Shown here one piece after another: positions 6,341 to 13,607 of a stretch of 17,564 bases of DNA. The stretch is from Baffinella frigidus (taxonomy: Eukaryota > Cryptophyceae > Cryptomonadales > Baffinellaceae). Position 1 is the stretch's first letter; every line of letters starts with the position of its first letter. Under the pieces are notes generated by a model that was not told the origin of the DNA, ran no database searches, and saw only the letters and a program-made list of their open reading frames with translations. The stretch is from the NCBI GenBank assembly GCA_026770585.1, contig MU646898.1, positions 190,065 through 207,628 on the forward strand, written 5' to 3'. The position numbers and the translations under genes were made by a program.

Positions 6341-6436
6341 GGTTTCGATAAGGGAAACCGGTCCGTGGGCAAGACCAAGACCAGGTTCAGGAAGGCGCCG
6401 AAGACTGACAACGTCTACATCAAGCTCCTTGTCAAG
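6341..6436 (+). CDS. RPL18: RPL18 exon 2
   Basis: Thirty-two codons in phase 0, [20 protein letters not shown] then [12 protein letters not shown]. The acceptor is tggtgcag|GGT and the donor CTTGTCAAG|gtgcgc. Alignment with MGID-starting orthologues leaves only Met to be encoded upstream. The frame is open upstream for more than 80 codons, but that sequence shows no resemblance to L18. Confidence 0.95.
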
Positions 6437-8286
6437 GTGCGCTTCCTCTCTCTCTGTCTGCCGTTCTTCTCCCCGCGGACAGCCTGGGGGGCAATCCGCA
6501 CACCACGCGCGCTCTATCACCACCAGCTCTCTGCCATCGGCAACTCCAGGAAGGTCACAGCCTGCGGGGAGGGGTTGGGGGTTCGGGTTTGCCCGGCCCC
6601 ACCAGGGTGACGCAGCTCTGCTACGAGACGGACGCAGGATGATCTCTGACAGCGCAGCAGATCTGCTGCAGGTTGGCAAGGAGCAGGGCAAGCGGGGTGT
6701 GCGTTGAATCCTAATTCGGGAACCCGTGTGCGCAGCTCTACCGGTTCCTGGCGCGCCGCACGGATGCCAAGTTCAACGCGGTCCCGCCCCGCACCGCACC
6801 CCTCCTGTTCCTGTCCCATCAAATTTCGATGCCAGGAAATGGGCTTTTGCCCATCCCTTGATTTTCCCGATTCGAAGGTCTGCTGGCCGTAGGGTCGTGA
6901 ACGTGGGAGTGAGGCGGATAGCGGGGCGGGGTAGCGAGGTGCTTGACGCGGAGGGTTGCAGTGCTGCCAACGCACTCGACCTCGGAGATTTCACTGTCCA
7001 GGGTTGAGGAGAGCGGGAGAAGGGACAGGGGTGCACAGTCAGTGCACAGTCATGCAATCGATGCGCCCGTGGCTCACGGGCGGGACACGCACCCACCCGG
7101 TGCCTGAGAGCTTGGGTGAGAGGGCACCTCGCAGATGGGTCCACTCTCACCCGGCATTATCCTGGTCTACTTGGTACCACTTGGACATGGTTGTCTGTAG
7201 CAATCCCCCTGGGCGCGAGAACTGGGGGGTGCGTGTCGCACCCCTTCGCTGCGCGTGAGAGCAGAAGAAAAGACACTTCCTACTCTTGTACCATAGATTG
7301 GTGAGGTTGATACGTGTGTCCGTGACGCGTGCTCCGCTCGAACCCTGAGCAGTAAACCAGCTGATCCAACTCTGAAACGCTGAAAATCTTGAACCGTAAA
7401 CCATGTGCTTCTAAAGCTGGTTCCCTCCCGAAGTTTCCCTGAGCTCATGCAAGAGTTGTCAGGAACCCTGAAGCGCCTACCGGAAATGAGCTGATCCTGG
7501 AAATGAGCTGATCCTCAAGATCCAAAACTGAAGAAAGACACTCATGCGCAGGTGATCCTAAAGCGGTTGTTCATGTCCCGCGCGAACCGCCCCCCCGTCT
7601 CCATCTCCAAGCTCGTCAAGGAGATGAAGGTAAGCCAAGCCTCCTTGCTCCGCCTCATTTGGGTCGGCTGTTCATTTCTACACAGAAGTTGACGGATTTC
7701 TACCACAGCACAGGTAGAGCTAGTTATGAAAGGCTTGAATGTTGTTAACACAGGCCACTCCGTGCGTAGGGTGCGCTGCTACTACGCATGCGCAGAGTGT
7801 AAGGAGGTCAGACCCGTGGCGTTCACAGGGTTGAATAGTTTTAGGGTGTCGGGTTTGTCGGGTTTCGGGACATCCGAAACCCGGTTGGGACCGCTTCCCG
7901 GGCGTGAGCGTGGCCCGAAGGACAGGCGCGAACGAGAGTTGGGAGGATCGCGTGTCGACGTCTGGGAAGCCAGCGGGTGGGTGGCGCGATGGGGTCCAGG
8001 TTTGCGAGGGCGGGGGGTATCTCGGATCGAGCGGCTGATCCCTCGGGACGTCTCGATGCGTTTGCACTTGCCATGTACCCTAAACCGCCAACCCCAGCAC
8101 CCAGGACACTGACATGCTCTGGGCATGTAATAAATCTCTCTCTAAGCAGCTAAACCCTAACCCCACCTCAGGGCAAGGAGGGCAAGATCGCGGTTGTGGT
8201 CGGGTCGATCACCAACGACATCCGCCTCACGGACGACTCGGCGCTCAAGATGACCGTGTGCTGCCTCCGCGCCACCGACGGTGCCG

Positions 8287-8331
<45 letters not shown>

Positions 8332-9857
8332 ACCCTCCTCGCTGCCACCCTAGGGTCCCCACCAGCAGCATCCTCTCTCACTTGGTGCCCCCGCGCCACC
8401 GACGGTGCCGCCCCCTCCTCTCTCCTCTCACAAACCCCTGTTGTCTACAGCAGCATCCTCCACTTTTAGAAAATCCTCGTCTCCCAGTTCGGACCAGAGG
8501 CCATGGTGGTGCCCTCCGGCCCACACCAAAGTTTCCGCTTCCTGATCATACACCCTTGCCCCGATCTCCGAACCCCTAACACCTCCTCCAGGCGCGTGTG
8601 CGCGCATCTCATAACGTTATGAGTTATGAGAAGTGAATGCCCAACGTTATGAGTTATGAGAAGTGAATGCCCAATTGCAGCAGCAAGCGGGCATTCACTG
8701 CTTACTCTCCTACCATAGATTGGGGAGGCTGGCACCGGGTGGGTGCGAGTCCCGCCTGTGCCCCTCCTTCCCCCCCTCCCACAGGCGCGCATCACAGCGG
8801 CGGCGTTGATGGGGTTACGGTGATGCTGGTGCTGACCCTTGCGCTTCACCCCTGGTGGTGCTGACCACCTCCCCCCTCCTGCAGGCGCGCGCGCGCGCAT
8901 CACGGCGGCGGGCGGCGAGGTCATGACCTTCGACCAGCTCGCGCTCCGCGCGCCCACCGGGTCCAACCCCCTTCCCAGAACCACACTGAAACCCCTACCA
9001 TGGACCCCATACCCTGGACACCACACACCATGAACCCCATTCCCAGAACCACACTGAACACTGAACACTGGACACTCGGAGCAGGTCCACCGGGTCCGAC
9101 CCCGTACCCTGGCCCCTGAACACCATACCCTGAACACCATATCCTGAACATCATACCATGAACCCTATACACTGAACCACACTGAACCCTCGGAGCGTGC
9201 GCACCGAGTCCACCCCCGTACCTTCAACCACCCTGCACACTGCACACTGCACACTGAACCCTCGCGGAGCGCCCGCCGGGTCCCAACACCGTACCCTGAA
9301 CCACCCTGCACCCTCGGAGCGAGTCCAGTGGAGTGGGTCCACCCCCATCCACTGAACCCTCGCGGAGCACCCGCCGGGTCGCAACCCCCCTCAACTCCAT
9401 ACCCTACACCCTGTGTCGGTAGGCTTATACACCCTTAACAAATACATCATATGTGCTGTCAGATGTCTTAAAACCCATATCATGAACCACCATGAACAAA
9501 TCTCAACAACCCTCAACAACCCTCAACAACCCTCAACAACCCTCAACCCTGACCCTGAACCCTGACCCTGAACCCTGAACTCTGAACCAACCCTCAACAA
9601 CCCTCAACAACCCTCAACAACCCTCAACAACCCTCAACAACCCTCAACAACCCTTGACCCTCAACCCTGAACCCTTGACCAGGTCCAACTGCCTGCTCCT
9701 CCGCGGCCCGCTCAAAGCCCGCGAGGTGTACAAGTTCTTCGGCAAGGCCCCGGGTGTCCCGCACTCGACCACCAAGCCCCGCACGCGCAACTCGACCAAG
9801 AGCCGCAAGTTCGAGTCGGCGCGTGGCCGCCGTGGCTCGTGCGGTTACAAGGTCTAA
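6341..9857 (+). CDS. RPL18: 60S ribosomal protein L18 (eL18), six exons, initiator exon not located
   Basis: This protein is a structural component of the large subunit of the cytosolic ribosome. Joining 6341-6436, 6736-6780, 7552-7629, 8172-8280, 8885-8960 and 9683-9857 gives 192 continuous codons ending in TAA; with the initiator Met that is 193 residues, against 186-188 in yeast, plants and animals. All five introns between these exons are GT-AG with matching phases. Signatures in order are [94 protein letters not shown] and [14 protein letters not shown]. It resembles the plant protein most closely by eye. The first codon found is Gly of GFD, against MGID in other species, so the start Met lies in an upstream exon. 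Codons favour G or C in third position. Introns contain copies of the splice junctions and simple repeats. Confidence 0.97.
6611..6620 (+). repeat. Possible relic of the RPL18 exon 3 acceptor
   Basis: Cgcag|CTCTG here resembles the real junction cgcag|CTCTAC at 6731-6741, followed by a loosely similar ctacgagacggacgcag. The match is short, so chance is not excluded. Confidence 0.3.
6736..6780 (+). CDS. RPL18: RPL18 exon 3
   Basis: Fifteen codons in phase 0, [15 protein letters not shown], among the most conserved parts of eL18. The acceptor is gtgcgcag|CTCTAC and the donor AACGCG|gtcccg. A similar cgcagCTCTG junction occurs at 6611-6620 in the preceding intron. Confidence 0.95.
7485..7520 (+). 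repeat. Tandem aaatgagctgatcct repeat, possible exon 4 acceptor relics
   Basis: The 15-mer aaatgagctgatcctg/c occurs twice in succession. The second reads gag|CTGATCCTCAAG, close to the real cag|GTGATCCTAAAG at 7549-7563. A weaker copy, ccag|CTGATCC, is at 7355-7365. All are in the intron before exon 4. Confidence 0.5.
7552..7629 (+). CDS. RPL18: RPL18 exon 4
   Basis: Twenty-six codons in phase 0, [20 protein letters not shown] then LVKEMK. The acceptor is catgcgcag|GTGATC and the donor ATGAAG|gtaagc, the closest to the GTAAG consensus in either gene. Confidence 0.96.
7681..7730. repeat. Fragment resembling the intron dispersed repeat of RRP4
   Basis: Agttgacggatttctacc is nearly the reverse complement of the ggtacaaatccgtcaact core of the RRP4-intron repeat, and the segment ends gtagagctagtt, like its gacagagctag end. 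If related, the family is not confined to RRP4. Confidence 0.4.
8172..8280 (+). CDS. RPL18: RPL18 exon 5
   Basis: Thirty-six codons plus one base, [20 protein letters not shown] then [16 protein letters not shown] and G. The acceptor is cacctcag|GGCAAG and the donor ACCGACG|gtgccg. The donor is followed nine bases later by a (CT)20 tract. The end of this exon, with its donor, is copied at 8390-8411. Confidence 0.95.
8289..8328 (+). repeat. (CT)20 microsatellite beside the exon 5 donor
   Basis: Twenty CT units start nine bases after the donor of RPL18 exon 5. Long Ser/Leu frames through it on both strands are artefacts of the repeat. On the transcript this is a polypyrimidine tract at the 5' end of the intron. 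Confidence 0.97.
8386..8416 (+). repeat. Relic copy of RPL18 exon 5 donor junction
   Basis: Cgcgccaccgacg|gtgccgcc here repeats the real junction CGCGCCACCGACG|gtgccgcc at 8268-8288, a 21-base identity, and is likewise followed by a CT-rich stretch. The copied donor keeps its GT and lies 122 bases downstream of the real one. Confidence 0.85.
8583..8802 (+). repeat. Two relic copies of the RPL18 exon 6 acceptor (near 8593 and 8785)
   Basis: Ctcctccag|GCGCGTGTGCGCGCATC and cctcccacag|GCGCGCATCACAGCGGCG resemble the real cctcctgcag|GCGCGCGCGCGCGCATCACGGCGG junction at 8885. Both keep the pyrimidine tract and AG. The second continues ggcgttgatggggtt where the exon reads GGCGGCGAGGTC, so it decays after about 18 bases. 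Confidence 0.75.
8885..8960 (+). CDS. RPL18: RPL18 exon 6
   Basis: Seventy-six bases completing a Gly codon, then [20 protein letters not shown] and RAPT, plus two bases of a Gly codon. The acceptor is cctgcag|GCGCGC and the donor CACCGG|gtccaa. Both ends of this exon are copied in its flanking introns. Confidence 0.95.
8961..9682 (+). repeat. RPL18 intron 6: degenerate CCCTGAACC repeat with a donor-copy array
   Basis: This 722-base intron is built largely of ccctgaac, cactgaac and ccctcaacaa units. Embedded are five copies of the exon 6 end and donor, with GT at 9094, 9208, 9280, 9337 and 9378 (for example cggagcgcccgccgg|gtccca). The last part holds ten-base ccctcaacaa units: about four at 9505-9545 and six at 9592-9653. 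The repeats are C-rich on the coding strand. Confidence 0.8.
9683..9857 (+). CDS. RPL18: RPL18 exon 7 (terminal)
   Basis: One base completing Gly, then 57 codons and [60 protein letters not shown]. The basic GRKFE.ARG(R/K)R.S.G(Y/F)KV tail is diagnostic of eL18. The acceptor is ttgaccag|GTCCAAC, and the same GTCCAAC begins the intron at 8961. Confidence 0.97.
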
Positions 9858-9981
9858 GCGGCCTTGTTTCCTGGGGGATGGGGGGGGGGTGGTTGGTGCT
9901 GTGCTGTGGCATCGAACGTTTCTCTCTCTCGACCGCCGGTGTATCTGTGGCTGTGTCTCTTTGGTTGTCAGTGTGTGTCCC
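9858..9981 (+). other. RPL18 3' flank, probable 3' UTR
   Basis: These 124 bases follow the RPL18 stop and precede the first inverted-repeat element. They contain a G-rich run (gggggatggggggggggtgg), and tctctctc. I see no clear polyadenylation signal. Confidence 0.4.
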
Positions 9982-10230
9982 TACAGAGGTACCTCGCTCA
10001 TAAGAAGCGCGCCCCCCCCCCAGAACGTCAATAGGCCCCTACATGTAGGCATACAGGCGTACCTCGCTCATAAGAAACTGCGCCCCCCCCAGGACCACCG
10101 TAGGGCCCTCGGCATAGTCCTACTGCAGGGTCCTAGGTGGAGGCGGTTTCTTCTGAGAGAGGCACCTCTGTAGACCTACTGTAGGGTCCTAGAGGGGGTG
10201 GCGCTTTCTTATGAGCGAGGGACCCCTGTA
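9982..10230. mobile_element. TACAGGGGTACC-family MITE with a nested family member
   Basis: The outer element begins TACAGAGGTACCTCGCTCAT and ends ATGAGCGAGGGACCCCTGTA. A complete second member (10052-10172; TACAGGCGTACC to GGCACCTCTGTA) sits inside it, flanked by TA. The family signature is TA, CAGGGGTACCTCGCTCATAA, a poly-C and AGGACC interior, then the inverted complement and TA. No coding capacity. Confidence 0.85.
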
Positions 10231-10233
10231 CAG

Positions 10234-10424
10234 CTACTGGAAAGCCCCAGGGGAAGTGTCAAAAAGTAGCGGAAGCATTTTCTTCCGCTACTTTGGAGCC
10301 ATTTTCATCTCAAAAGGCAATTTCTACCCCAAGGACGTGACCAAAATTCGTCAAAAGGTAACCTATAAATACTTGTAGTGTCGTGTCCACAGAAATTGAC
10401 ACTTCCCCTGTGGATTTGCAGTAG
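10234..10424. mobile_element. Inverted-repeat element, CTACTG...AGGGGAAGTGTCAA termini
   Basis: The left arm (ctactggaaagccccagggg, aagtgtcaa) pairs with the right arm (ttgacacttcccctgtggat, ttgcagtag) with few mismatches over about 30 bases. Inside the left arm is a hairpin, agtagcggaagc then cttccgctact. It lies directly between two members of the TACAGGGGTACC family. Confidence 0.75.
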
Positions 10425-10590
10425 AGGGGTACCTCGCTCATAAGAAACCGCCTCCCCCTAGGACCCTACAGCAGGCCTATGCCTAGGGCCCTACGGCGGT
10501 CCTAGGGGGGGTGACAGTTTCTTATGAGCGAGGTACCCCTGTAGGGTCCTAGAGGGGTTGGCGCTTTCTTATGAGCGAGGGACCCCTGTA
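10422..10590. mobile_element. TACAGGGGTACC-family MITE plus extra right half
   Basis: A full member occupies 10422-10543 (TAGAGGGGTACCTCGC to GCGAGGTACCCCTGTA). It is followed by a second right half ending GAGCGAGGGACCCCTGTA at 10590. That same right half, with gagggggtggcgctttctta, also ends the element at 9982-10230, so both came from one composite structure. Confidence 0.8.
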
Positions 10591-10644
10591 CCCAACACAG
10601 AAACTTATCTTCTGGAGCTGTGTTCTTCATGGCGAGTAGCCTGG

Positions 10645-10745
10645 TACAGGGGTACCTCGCTCATAAGAAACAGCCCCCCCCCATAGGACCACCATAGGGC
10701 CCTCCAGGCACAGAGGCCTACATGTACTGTAGGGTCCTAGGGGCA
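10645..10745. mobile_element. TACAGGGGTACC-family MITE, left part only
   Basis: Starts TACAGGGGTACCTCGCTCAT and continues through the poly-C and aggaccaccatagggccct interior to tgtagggtcctaggggc, but no right terminus follows. This is a truncated member. Confidence 0.75.
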
Positions 10746-11096
10746 GGCACTCAAACTGAGGGTATCTAGGCGCTATGGGTATCTAAGGACGCAAGGTTAT
10801 GAGGACGCCACGTAGGCCTTCGAAGTAGATTCACTTAGGCCTCCTAAGTAGAGAGAGTTGACTGATAACTCCGGCCCTTCTAAGGGCTGCACATCCGTTT
10901 TGAGTAAAGGTAATGCGTGACGAGGAGTCTCCTGTCTTCGTAATCCACCGACTTTCCGGGTTTTATCCGTAGGAAACCCCCTATCAAACGCCCGATGAGG
11001 ATACCCTTTTAGCCGGTTCTGCCGGATCCTCTGTACAGGGGGGCTTGATGTGATCCGAAAGGAAGCATGGCCTTTCTACAGAACAATTTCCGGTGT
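10746..11096. other. Stretch without recognised gene or element
   Basis: The segment contains paired taggcctt/aggcctcctaag and gggtatctaggcgctatggg/tatctaagg motifs and a ccaccgactttc block that recurs, with an inverted partner, near 14029-14052. I recognise no coding sequence. It may be remains of further inverted-repeat elements. Confidence 0.4.
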
Positions 11097-11435
11097 CCGC
11101 CTATGTTGGGAGCTCGAAGAACCTAAAGGACCTAAAGGATCTATGTCCCTACGCTATTACCGTAGGGTCCTACATGGATATCTGGGTTACAAGAACCCAG
11201 TGATTACTGATTACTGATTACTGAATTTATTAAAGACCCAGATCTTAAGAACCCACACCGGATTTGGGGCCTGCGTGTTTTGAATTTTGTACCACAGGGT
11301 TGACTAAATGTCATGTTTAGCCAAACCTCTGGTACTTCAAGAAAAAAGACACCGACCGAGGCCCGACCAAGGGTGTCCCGGATATCCCGGTATGTTTTTA
11401 GGTCCTTAAGGTTCTTCGAGCTCCCAGCATAGGCG
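11097..11435. mobile_element. 339-base inverted-repeat element, CCGCCTATGTTGGGAGCTCG termini
   Basis: The left end (ccgcctatgttgggagctcg, aagaacctaaaggacc) matches the reverse complement of the right end with a few mismatches over about 39 bases. The interior contains gattactgattactgattact and a stem-loop at 11288-11335 (gtaccacagggttgacta ... ctctggtac). A related stem-loop is in the element at 13608-13745. No coding capacity. Confidence 0.75.
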
Positions 11436-11499
11436 GTCGTATCGCCTGTGGGTTATTCAGAAATCCCTTCGAAGTCCGCTGTGTGGAGCACTCAAACCT

Positions 11500-11584
11500 G
11501 GGCAAGGTCCTTTAGGTCCTTGAGGTTTTAATTTCGCCCAACATATGCCAGCGCCACGCCCTTCCGTAGAAAGGACTGCAGAGA
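11500..11584. repeat. Dispersed repeat, GGTCCTTGAGGTTTTAATTT copy
   Basis: It reads ggtccttgaggttttaattt, cgcccaacatatgccagcgc, cacgcccttccgtagaaagg. Relatives occur in tandem at 12655-12735 and 12731-12812 and in inverse orientation at 14266-14340. Confidence 0.65.
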
Positions 11585-11698
11585 AAGCAATTTTGCTGAG
11601 GTTGAGAGTGATCCACTTAGTGCCGTCCACGTGGGGTCCACTTGTCGCCATAAGTGGCCGAGGTAGGTAGTCATTAAGCAACGTGAATGCGAAGCCCC

Positions 11699-11816
11699 TA
11701 CAGGGGTACCTCGCTCGAGCAAGGGTGTTCTTGTAGCCGAGGTACCCCTGTACATGTAAGGTCCTATGGTGGTCCTAGGAGGGGGGGCAGTTTCTTATGA
11801 GCGAGGTACCCCTGTA
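11699..11816. mobile_element. TACAGGGGTACC-family MITEs, short and partial members joined
   Basis: A 54-base member with intact ends (TACAGGGGTACCTCGCTCGA to CGAGGTACCCCTGTA, 11699-11752) is followed by a right half of a second member ending GCGAGGTACCCCTGTA at 11816. The short one has lost the poly-C/AGGACC interior. Confidence 0.75.
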
Positions 11817-12059
11817 TTGTACTTTTCGGGTCAGCGCGGATTTTGGGTCGGAGTCGGGGAGTCGGGAAAAATCGAAAAAATCGAAAAAGGGCTCTAGTAT
11901 TTGTGACATATTATGGGTGGGTGGTGCATCTTGTCATCATATCAATGCACAAGATAGCATAAAACTTTAGATGGACGCACTGTCCAATTATCGAGATTTT
12001 CATTTCCCGACACCCCGACCCGACCTCGAGAAAATCCGCGCTGGCCCGAAAATTACAAT
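11816..12059. mobile_element. 244-base inverted-repeat element, ATTGTA(C/A)TTTTCGGG termini
   Basis: The left end (attgtacttttcgggtcagc, gcggatttt) pairs with the right end (aaaatccgcgct, ggcccgaaaattacaat), and a second paired block has gtcggggagtcggga against tcccgacaccccgac. The interior is A/T-rich without coding potential. It abuts the preceding TACAGGGGTACC-family member at a TA. Confidence 0.75.
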
Positions 12060-12099
12060 GCCTTATTTAGGGACACGCAGCGAGCGACTTGGAGCCTTG

Positions 12100-12500
12100 G
12101 TGCGTTTTTCCTGCGTTTCTTAAATTTGAGAAACGGTGAGGCTGGATTCTATGTGAGGACAAAATACAGAATTCTTAATTCAAAGTTGCCGTAAATCGTT
12201 TTACGGCCACTTTGAGCTCGAATTGTGTGAAATCTAATGAAACGTTGCGTTTTGAATTGAATTGTGTCAGCCAGCCAGATTTTTTAATGCGAGCTCGTAC
12301 TCGCAACGTTTCGACCTGATTCCCGTCTCAAAACGGTTTTATGGTTGAAGCGTTGTAGTTTGCATGCAAATCTGCTCGAATTCGAAATAAATCAAAGTCA
12401 ATAATTGACTTTGAATGGTGTATTTCGCGAATTAAAACGACACATAGAATCCGCCCTGACCGACCGTTTTTGGAGATTTTTCTTAAATTTAAGAAACGGG
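12100..12500. mobile_element. Probable ~400-base inverted-repeat element with several hairpins
   Basis: Outer blocks pair imperfectly: tttcttaaatttgagaaacg with tttcttaaatttaagaaacg (each a palindrome) and ggattctatgtg with cacatagaatcc. Inside are tgccgtaaatcgttttacgg, gaaacgttgcg against cgcaacgtttc, and aagtcaataattgactt. Boundaries are approximate. Confidence 0.55.
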
Positions 12501-12523
12501 TACCGACCGTTTTCAGAATCCCC

Positions 12524-12636
12524 GCTTCTTATGAGCGAGGTACCCCTGTAGGCCCCTACAGTAGGCCTACCCCTAGGGCCCTACGGTGGTCCTAGCTGGG
12601 GGGGTTGCGGTTTCTTATGAGCGAGGTACCCCTGTA
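12524..12636. mobile_element. TACAGGGGTACC-family MITE, two right ends in the same orientation
   Basis: A right terminus (cttcttatgagcgaggtacc, cctgta, ending 12550) is followed by a full interior and a second right terminus ending 12636. The expected left terminus is missing, so this is a rearranged or recombined copy. Confidence 0.75.
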
Positions 12637-12654
12637 CGCGAGAAACTGCCAAAG

Positions 12655-12812
12655 ACCCCCTTTAGGTCTTTGAGGCTTTGATTTCTCCTAGCATAGGCAA
12701 AAACCATGCACTTTCGATAAAAAGATCTGCGACCCCCTTGAGATTTTTGAGGTTTTGATTTCTCCCAACATAGACGAACACCACGCCTTTCCGTAGGAAA
12801 GATTTGCGCAAA
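12655..12812. repeat. Tandem pair of the dispersed GGTTTTGATTTCTCCCAACATAG repeat
   Basis: Two ~78-base units each carry ttgagg(c/t)tttgatttctcc, aacatag or agcatag, an a(a/c)caccacgc-like block and tttcg/tccgta(g/a)aaaag. They match 11500-11584 in the same orientation and 14266-14340 in reverse. Confidence 0.65.
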
Positions 12813-12895
12813 AATCATTACCCCCCTCCAATTTAATTTCGGAACCAGACATAATCTGTCCCGCTATCTTAGGCTTCCGACGCCGAAGATCCGGG

Positions 12896-13000
12896 TATCC
12901 CATAAGTGGCCAGTAGGACCATACGCCCTACGGTAGGGCCCTAGGACCTGCCTAAGACCTCTTGCGGGTCAATTTTGACCGGCTGGCCACTTAAGGGATA
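12896..13000. mobile_element. MITE-like element, TATCCCTTAAGTG family, copy 2
   Basis: Left end TATCCCATAAGTGGCCAG and right end GGCCACTTAAGGGATA are inverted. The interior (accatacgccctacggtagg, gccctaggacctgcct) matches the copy at 1546-1649. The termini here are complete to TA on both sides. Confidence 0.8.
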
Positions 13001-13014
13001 TGCTGTTTTCGGCA

Positions 13015-13055
13015 TACGATGATGCTATCAATCTACGATGATGCTATCATATAAA
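13015..13055. repeat. Two tandem TACGATGATGCTATCA units
   Basis: The 16-mer tacgatgatgctatca occurs at about 13015 and 13034. It contains ATGATG but lacks a paired downstream CTGA at the right distance, so I do not call a small RNA. Confidence 0.8.
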
Positions 13056-13137
13056 AAGGCGCCTTTTGATGTGGACAGATTCTGGTTCATGTATGTTTCG
13101 AGATGAAATTATGATGAGCGCATTCGTCGGCACCTAG

Positions 13138-13465
13138 TTTGGGGGTTGGTTTTAGGGTTTAGGGTGTGGGGACGGAAGTTTCGGGTTCAGGGTTAGGGGT
13201 TGGGGTTTGGGGGTGAGGGTTCAGGGTTCAGGGTTTAGGGTTTGGGGGTTTGAGGTTTAGGGTTTAGCGTTTAGCGTTTAGCGTTTAGCGTTTAGGATTC
13301 AGCGTTTAGCGTTTAGCGTTTAGGGGCTAGGGGTTAGGGGTTAGGGGTTAGGGGTTAGGGGTTAGGGGTTAGGGGTTGGGGGTTAGGGGTTAGGGGTTAG
13401 GGGTTAGGGGTTGGGGGTTAGGGGTTAGGGGTCAGGAGTGAGCGGTCACTCTAGGGGTTAGGGTC
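13138..13465. repeat. Telomere-like array, TTTAGGG/GTTTAGC/GGGGTTA units
   Basis: About 330 bases of G-rich units in sub-blocks: gggttcagggttt, then repeated gtttagc (13260-13320), then about fourteen near-perfect aggggtt units (13320-13435). Homogeneous sub-blocks of different variants indicate local amplification rather than telomerase addition. Confidence 0.9.
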
Positions 13466-13607
13466 TCTACAGGGTCTGCTCAAAAGACTACGGGATACCA
13501 ACCCTCCCCGATATCCGGATACCCGGGATATGGTCAATTTACTAGTGCAGTACGGGTTTAGGGCCACACAGCGTACATGGAGATCTGGTCTATAAGAAAC
13601 CACAACT

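Noticed and set aside
8466-9140. A 224-codon minus-strand frame
   Set aside because: It runs antisense through RPL18 exon 6 and the CCCTGAACC repeats of the introns; its repeated V-Q-C-S-V-like segments reflect the DNA repeat.
9505-9653. CRISPR-like repeats (ccctcaacaa units)
   Set aside because: Units are 10 bases with no spacers, and the region is an intron of a eukaryotic gene.
13015-13115. C/D-box small nucleolar RNA suggested by ATGATG motifs
   Set aside because: The motif is a tandem repeat; I could not pair it with a properly spaced CTGA box and terminal stem. No convincing snoRNA was seen in RPL18 introns either.
13260-13435. A true telomere
   Set aside because: The array is internal, with unique sequence and genes on both sides, and the units are variant sub-blocks.
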